Shown: positions 14,086 through 18,606 of the stretch, piece by piece
How the letters are laid out: every line of letters starts with the position of its first letter
How positions within the stretch are numbered: position 1 is the first letter of the stretch
Assembly: GCA_015068335.1 (NCBI GenBank)
Contig: SVKT01000018.1
Span: 1 to 18,606 of the forward strand
DNA from: Oscillospiraceae bacterium
GTDB taxonomy: Bacteria; Bacillota; Clostridia; Oscillospirales; Oscillospiraceae
DNA length: 18,606 nt
Direction of reading: 5' to 3'
Notes under the pieces: generated by a model
What the model was told of the DNA's origin: nothing
Seen by the model: only the letters and a program-made list of their open reading frames with translations
Database searches by the model: none
Made by a program: the position numbers and the translations under genes

Positions 14086-14592
14086 ATGGAACTTTATCAG
14101 TCCCTGGTGGCGGTGGAACCCGCTACACTGATTGTCACCATCTGCAACCTGTTTCTCCAAATGTATATCGTTAAGAAGTTCTTCCTGAACAAGGTTCTGG
14201 CTGTGCTGGACAAGCGCCGTGAGGCTGCCGATCAGGAGATTGTGCAGGCACAGGCCGCCAAGGAAGAGGCTATGTCCATCAAGGCGACTTATGAGGAAAA
14301 TATGAAGCAGGCCAAAGCAGAGGCCAACGAGATCCTGAATCACGCGCAGAAGACGGCTGCCGCCCGTTCCGAGGAGATCATCGGACAGGCTCAGGCCCAG
14401 GCTGCGCAGATCAAGGAGAAGGCGTCTGCCGACATTGCGCAGGAAAAGAAGAACGCCCTTAACGAGGCGAAGGACGAGATTTCCGGCATTGCGATGGCCA
14501 TTGCAGAAAAGGTTGTGGAGCGCCAGTTGAACGAGGCGGATCAGGAGAAACTGATCAACCAGTTCATTGATAATCTGGGTGGCGCATTATGA
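14086..14592 (+). CDS. atpF: F0F1 ATP synthase subunit b
   Basis: Protein of 168 residues forming the peripheral stalk that holds the F1 head against the F0 motor. One N-terminal membrane helix (about 14-33) is followed by a long, highly charged Ala/Glu/Lys helix from about 40 to 150 that acts as the dimeric stalk, with the typical KRREAADQEI start of the stalk region. GGGAGGAGG at 14068-14076 sits 9 bases before the ATG. The stop overlaps the atpH start by 4 bases (ATGA), the classic coupling of these two genes. Length and topology are normal for subunit b. Confidence 0.95.
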   Translation: MELYQSLVAVEPATLIVTICNLFLQMYIVKKFFLNKVLAVLDKRREAADQEIVQAQAAKEEAMSIKATYEENMKQAKAEANEILNHAQKTAAARSEEIIGQAQAQAAQIKEKASADIAQEKKNALNEAKDEISGIAMAIAEKVVERQLNEADQEKLINQFIDNLGGAL

Positions 14593-15128
14593 CAGAAGTT
14601 GCGAACACTTACGGTCAGGCTATGTATGACCTGGCAAAGGATGAGGGGCTCGCGGAAGAAATTCTGGGCCAACTCACCACTTTGAAGGAGAGTTTTGCGG
14701 CAGAACCTGCATTTATGCAGTTGCTGTGCACGCCCTCCATCCCCAAGCAGGAGCGCTGTCAGGTTCTGGACGACGCCCTGCGTGCCCAAGTGCATCCCTA
14801 CGTGCTGAACTTTATGAAGATCCTCACGGAAAAGGGATATATGCGGCATTTTTCCGGCTGCTGTCAGTTGTTTAAGCAGCAGTATAATCAGGACAACGGC
14901 ATCCTGCCTGTGACTGCGGTCACGACGCTGCCTCTGTCCGAAGAACTGCGCCGGAAACTCGCCGATAAACTCTCCGCAGTGACCGGCAAGACCATTGAAT
15001 TGGAGTGTCGTGTCGATCCGGAGTGTCTGGGCGGTGTGCGTTTGGACCTTGACGGCATTCAGGTGGACGGTACGGTCCGTCACCGGCTGGAGGAGATCCG
15101 CACGATTTTGAAGAACACCGTACTCTGA
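14589..15128 (+). CDS. atpH: F1 ATP synthase subunit delta
   Basis: Protein of 179 residues, the stalk-tip subunit that joins the b dimer to the alpha subunits. The N-terminal helical domain starts with VANTYGQAMYDLAKDEG, typical of delta, and the C-terminal domain ends with the family hallmark LGGVRLDLDGIQVDGTVRHR (156-175 region) before a last helix. It begins within the atpF stop (ATGA overlap), and atpA follows 18 bases later. The central part contains two adjacent cysteines (SGCCQ), which is unremarkable. Secure. Confidence 0.95.
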   Translation: MTEVANTYGQAMYDLAKDEGLAEEILGQLTTLKESFAAEPAFMQLLCTPSIPKQERCQVLDDALRAQVHPYVLNFMKILTEKGYMRHFSGCCQLFKQQYNQDNGILPVTAVTTLPLSEELRRKLADKLSAVTGKTIELECRVDPECLGGVRLDLDGIQVDGTVRHRLEEIRTILKNTVL

Positions 15129-15146
15129 TGAGAAGGCAGGTACAGT

Positions 15147-16661
15147 ATGGAACTTAGACCTGAAGAAATTACAAAAATCATTCGTAGTCAGATCAAGAAC
15201 TACGAAGCGAAATTGGAATCCAGCGAAACCGGTGTGGTCATCATCGTCGGTGACGGTATTGCCCGAGTTTCCGGCCTGACCAAGTGTATGGCCGGTGAAC
15301 TCGTGGAATTCCCCAACGGCGAATTCGGTATGGCGCAGAACCTGGAAGAGGACACCGTGTCTGTCGTTATTCTGGGCAGTGACAGCGGCATCAAGGAAGG
15401 CGATACCGTCAAGCGTACCGGCCGCGTGGTGTCCGTTCCCGTGGGCAGCAGCCTGATCGGCCGTGTCGTCAACGCACTGGGCGCACCCATCGACGGCAAG
15501 GGCGTCATTGAGAATGACGGTTTCCGCGCTATCGAGAGCCCCGCCCCCGGCATCATCGACCGCGAGCCGGTCAACGTGCCTTTGCAGACCGGCATCAAGG
15601 CAATCGACTCTATGATCCCCATTGGCCGCGGTCAGCGTGAGTTGATCATCGGCGACCGCCAGACCGGCAAGACCACCCTGGCAACCGATACCATTCTGAA
15701 CCAGAAGGGGAAGAATGTGATCTGCATCTACGTGGCCATCGGCCAGAAGCGCTCCACCGTTGCCCAGATCGTGAACAATCTGGAACTTGGCGGCGCTATG
15801 GACTATACCATCGTGGTCAGCGCCACCGCTTCCGAACTGGCTCCTATGCAGTATATCGCGCCCTACACCGGCTGTACGATGGGCGAATACTTTATGGCAC
15901 AGGGCAAGGATGTGCTGGTGATCTATGACGATCTGTCCAAGCACGCCGTGGCCTACCGAGCCATTTCTCTGCTGATCCGTCGTCCTCCCGGCCGTGAAGC
16001 CTATCCCGGCGACGTGTTCTATCTGCATTCCAGACTGCTGGAACGTGCCGCACATATGAGCGCGGAGAAGGGCGGCGGCTCCCTGACCGCTCTTCCCATC
16101 ATCGAGACCCAGGCGGGCGACGTTTCCGCCTATATCCCCACCAACGTCATCTCCATCACCGACGGCCAGATCTTCCTGGAAACCGAACTATTCAACGCCG
16201 GCGTTATGCCCGCAGTGAACCCCGGTATCTCCGTTTCCCGCGTCGGCGGCAATGCGCAGATCAAGGCGATGAAGAAGGTCTCCGGCTCCTTGAAACTGCT
16301 GTATTCCCAGTACCGTGAATTGCAGAGTTTTGCCCAGTTCGGCTCCGATCTGGACGCCGACACCAAGGCCCGTCTGGCTCTGGGCGAGCGTATCGTGGAA
16401 GTTTTGAAGCAGAAGAACAACGAGCCTGTGGATGTTGCGCATCAGGTGTGCATCATCTACGCCGTTGTCAACGGCTATCTGGCTGATATTGCCGTGAAGG
16501 ACATCCGTGAGTTTGAAAAGCAGTTGTTTGCCTATATGGACAACAACTACGGCGAAGTCCTCGCTTCCATCCGTACCACGGGAGCGCTGGATGACGCGGC
16601 GGAAACTGCCATCAAGGCTGCCCTGACAGAACTGACCTCCAAATTTGTTTCCGCGAACTGA
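15147..16661 (+). CDS. atpA: F1 ATP synthase subunit alpha
   Basis: Protein of 504 residues, the non-catalytic nucleotide-binding subunit of the F1 head. The N-terminal delta-binding segment (MELRPEEITKIIRSQI) is intact. The P-loop GDRQTGKT (169-176) has the Gln of alpha subunits, the Walker B region VLVIYDDLSKH is at 257-266, and the catalytic-interface arginine is Arg365 in SVSRVGG. Length matches the family (about 500-510). AGAAGG at 15131-15136, 10 bases before the ATG, is a moderate ribosome binding site. The gene lies between atpH and atpG at the standard operon position. Confidence 0.98.
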   Translation: MELRPEEITKIIRSQIKNYEAKLESSETGVVIIVGDGIARVSGLTKCMAGELVEFPNGEFGMAQNLEEDTVSVVILGSDSGIKEGDTVKRTGRVVSVPVGSSLIGRVVNALGAPIDGKGVIENDGFRAIESPAPGIIDREPVNVPLQTGIKAIDSMIPIGRGQRELIIGDRQTGKTTLATDTILNQKGKNVICIYVAIGQKRSTVAQIVNNLELGGAMDYTIVVSATASELAPMQYIAPYTGCTMGEYFMAQGKDVLVIYDDLSKHAVAYRAISLLIRRPPGREAYPGDVFYLHSRLLERAAHMSAEKGGGSLTALPIIETQAGDVSAYIPTNVISITDGQIFLETELFNAGVMPAVNPGISVSRVGGNAQIKAMKKVSGSLKLLYSQYRELQSFAQFGSDLDADTKARLALGERIVEVLKQKNNEPVDVAHQVCIIYAVVNGYLADIAVKDIREFEKQLFAYMDNNYGEVLASIRTTGALDDAAETAIKAALTELTSKFVSAN

Positions 16662-16680
16662 AACGGAAGGAGTGTGAGTT

Positions 16681-17529
16681 ATGGCTGGCGTTTCCACGAA
16701 GGATATCAAAAACCGGATCCGAAGTATGGAAAGCACCAAGCAGATCACCAAGGCTATGGAAATGGTGGCGGCTTCCAAACTGCGCCAGGCCCAGAACCGG
16801 GTACTCGCGTCCCGTCCCTATTTTGAGATCCTTTATCAAACCATTACGGATATTGTAAGATCCAATCGTGATTTCTCCTCTCCGTACCTGCGCAGGAGAG
16901 ATGGGAACCGGATGCTGCTGGTCACCATTGCCGGTGACCGCGGACTTGCCGGCGGCTATAACAGCAACGTGCTGAAACTGTGCCTGCAAGAGATGGAAGG
17001 AAAGGATGCCGCCGTTCTGCCTGTGGGCAAGAAGGCGTTGGATTACTTCCGATCCCACCGGTTCAACATCCGCACGGAGGCCTATGCCGAGGTTGCTGAC
17101 CTCAATGTCAGCGACTGCTTCTCCATTGCGAAGGACATTTGCAAGGCCTATTTGGCCGGTGAGTATGATGAAGTCAAGATCATATACACCAACTTCGTGT
17201 CTGTTTTGTCCCAGGTCCCTGCCGTGCTGAAAGTGCTTCCTCTGGAAGATACTTCCGGCGATACAAAGGGCATCAAAATGGATACGGTGTACGAGCCCGA
17301 TGCGGAAGAAGTGTTTGCTGCCATCGTTCCCGAGTATCTGGGCGGCATTCTCTACGGCGCGGTGTGTGAATCCCGCTGCGCCGAGCAGGCTGCCCGCCGC
17401 ACGGCGATGGACAGTGCAACACAGAACGCAGAGGAAATGATCTCTGATCTGAACCTGAAATACAACCGCGCAAGACAGGCTGCGATCACGCAGGAGATCA
17501 CAGAAATCGTTGCAGGCGCAGAAGCCTGA
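16681..17529 (+). CDS. atpG: F1 ATP synthase subunit gamma
   Basis: Protein of 282 residues that forms the central rotor shaft. The N-terminal coiled-coil helix carries the invariant pattern DIKNRIRSMESTKQITKAME (8-27), followed by MVAASKLRQAQ. The globular part begins with GDRGLAGGYN (85-94), and the C-terminal helix with LNLKYNRARQAAITQEI closes the shaft. GGAAGGAG at 16665-16672 is 8 bases before the ATG. atpD follows 29 bases after the stop. Normal length; secure. Confidence 0.97.
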   Translation: MAGVSTKDIKNRIRSMESTKQITKAMEMVAASKLRQAQNRVLASRPYFEILYQTITDIVRSNRDFSSPYLRRRDGNRMLLVTIAGDRGLAGGYNSNVLKLCLQEMEGKDAAVLPVGKKALDYFRSHRFNIRTEAYAEVADLNVSDCFSIAKDICKAYLAGEYDEVKIIYTNFVSVLSQVPAVLKVLPLEDTSGDTKGIKMDTVYEPDAEEVFAAIVPEYLGGILYGAVCESRCAEQAARRTAMDSATQNAEEMISDLNLKYNRARQAAITQEITEIVAGAEA

Positions 17530-17558
17530 CGGAATTCAAGTCAAAGGAGTTGACCCCA

Positions 17559-18606
17559 ATGGCCAAACATATCGGTACCGTGACCCAGGTCATCGGCCCC
17601 GTTTTGGATATCCGCTTTGCGGATAACGAACTTCCGGCCCTGCTCAACGCCATCGAAATCACCTTTAACGGTGTTACCATCACCGCTGAGGTCGCCCAGC
17701 ACGTCGGCGACAATGTGGTGCGCTGCATCGCAATGGCCTCTACGGACGGCTTGCAGCGCGGCACGGAAGCGGCGGATACCGGTGGACCGATCTGCGTCCC
17801 CGTGGGCGAGGAGTGCCTGGGCAGAGTGTTCAACCTGCTGGGCCAGCCCATCGATGATGGCGCTGTCCCCGAAGCCAAAGAGAAGTGGGCGATCCATCGT
17901 CCTGCTCCCAGTTACGAGGATCAGGTGCCCGCAACCGAGATCCTGGAAACCGGCATCAAGGTCGTCGACCTGATCTGCCCCTACGCAAAGGGCGGAAAGA
18001 TCGGTCTGTTCGGCGGCGCAGGCGTCGGCAAGACCGTTCTGATCCAGGAACTCATCAACAACGTTGCCAAGCAGCACGGCGGTATCTCCGTTTTCACCGG
18101 CGTCGGCGAGCGTACCCGTGAGGGTAACGACCTGTACCGCGAAATGACGGAGTCCGGCGTTATCAACAAAACCGCAATGGTCTACGGTCAGATGAACGAA
18201 CCCCCCGGAGCCCGTATGCGCGTGGGTCTGTCCGGCCTGACGATGGCAGAGTACTTCCGTGATGTGAAGCATCAGGACGTGCTGCTGTTCATCGACAACA
18301 TCTTCCGTTTTACCCAGGCGGGTTCCGAGGTTTCCGCACTGCTGGGCCGTATGCCCTCCGCCGTCGGTTACCAGCCCACGCTGGCAACGGAAATGGGTGC
18401 GTTGCAGGAACGGATCACCTCCACCAAGAACGGCTCCATCACCTCCGTTCAGGCCGTTTACGTCCCCGCGGACGACCTGACTGACCCTGCTCCCGCCACG
18501 ACCTTCTCCCACCTGGACGCCACCACCGTTCTGGATCGTGGTATTGCCTCTCTGGGCATCTATCCCGCCGTGGATCCTCTGGACTCCACCTCCCGTATCC
18601 TCGCTC
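17559..18606 (+). CDS. atpD: F1 ATP synthase subunit beta, N-terminal 349 residues (cut by window end)
   Basis: This is the catalytic subunit of F1. The visible part begins MAKHIGTVTQVIGPVLDIRF, as bacterial beta subunits do. It contains the P-loop GGAGVGKT (152-159), the catalytic Glu184 in GERTREG, the Walker B LLFIDNIFRF near 242-251 and the long conserved stretch around GRMPSAVGYQPTLATEMG. The frame remains open to the last base, so about a quarter of the gene lies outside the window, probably followed by atpC. AAAGGAG at 17543-17549 is 9 bases before the ATG. Confidence 0.98.
   Translation, partial: MAKHIGTVTQVIGPVLDIRFADNELPALLNAIEITFNGVTITAEVAQHVGDNVVRCIAMASTDGLQRGTEAADTGGPICVPVGEECLGRVFNLLGQPIDDGAVPEAKEKWAIHRPAPSYEDQVPATEILETGIKVVDLICPYAKGGKIGLFGGAGVGKTVLIQELINNVAKQHGGISVFTGVGERTREGNDLYREMTESGVINKTAMVYGQMNEPPGARMRVGLSGLTMAEYFRDVKHQDVLLFIDNIFRFTQAGSEVSALLGRMPSAVGYQPTLATEMGALQERITSTKNGSITSVQAVYVPADDLTDPAPATTFSHLDATTVLDRGIASLGIYPAVDPLDSTSRILA

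Noticed and set aside
14541..16055. Minus-strand open frame of 504 codons opposite atpH and atpA.
   Set aside because: It is a shadow frame over highly conserved ATP synthase genes. Its length follows from the codon bias of atpA.

Overview
The window looks like a chromosomal segment of an anaerobic Bacillota (Clostridia). The best guess is a GC-rich gut Oscillospiraceae/Ruminococcaceae-type organism. The reasons are AddAB instead of RecBCD, strong AGGAGG-type ribosome binding sites, a Gram-positive-style DivIVA-like coiled-coil protein, an atpZ-atpI-atpBEFHAGD operon whose c subunit has a sodium-type ion site, and GC-rich third codon positions. The lineage is an inference; there is no 16S gene here.

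Left part (1-5142): the 3' end of addB (start is off the window) overlapping a complete addA. Together these form the AddAB helicase-nuclease that processes double-strand DNA ends. Next, rpmE (ribosomal protein L31, zinc-binding form) is a single-gene unit with a clear promoter and terminator.

Middle part (5578-8060): a flavin-reductase-like split-barrel protein, the ribosome-associated GTPase HflX and a YigZ/IMPACT-family protein, all on + and closely spaced. They are followed by a more AT-rich GNAT acetyltransferase (8164-8817) that converges on a minus-strand DivIVA-like coiled-coil gene (9015-9626). Facing hairpin terminators separate the two. A tRNA-Arg(ACG) gene (9917-9993) has its own promoter and terminator.

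An AT-richer two-gene cassette follows (10258-11355): an ECF-type sigma factor and, with no gap, a single-pass membrane protein that is probably its anti-sigma partner. About 670 bases without a convincing gene come next. They hold two strong hairpin terminators, one of which has no gene to serve, and the ATP synthase promoter.

Right part (12022-18606): the F-type ATP synthase operon atpZ, atpI, atpB (a), atpE (c), atpF (b), atpH (delta), atpA (alpha), atpG (gamma) and atpD (beta, cut by the window end). The c subunit has Glu34 as well as the usual Glu67, with Thr68 and Tyr72. This matches the two-carboxylate Na+ site described for some anaerobes, so the enzyme may couple to sodium.

I did not see a CRISPR array, an insertion sequence, a prophage or a clearly novel defence system. 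The points most worth checking are the two-carboxylate c ring, a promoter type shared by rpmE, tRNA-Arg and the atp operon, the sigma/anti-sigma pair, and the unexplained terminator upstream of the atp operon.
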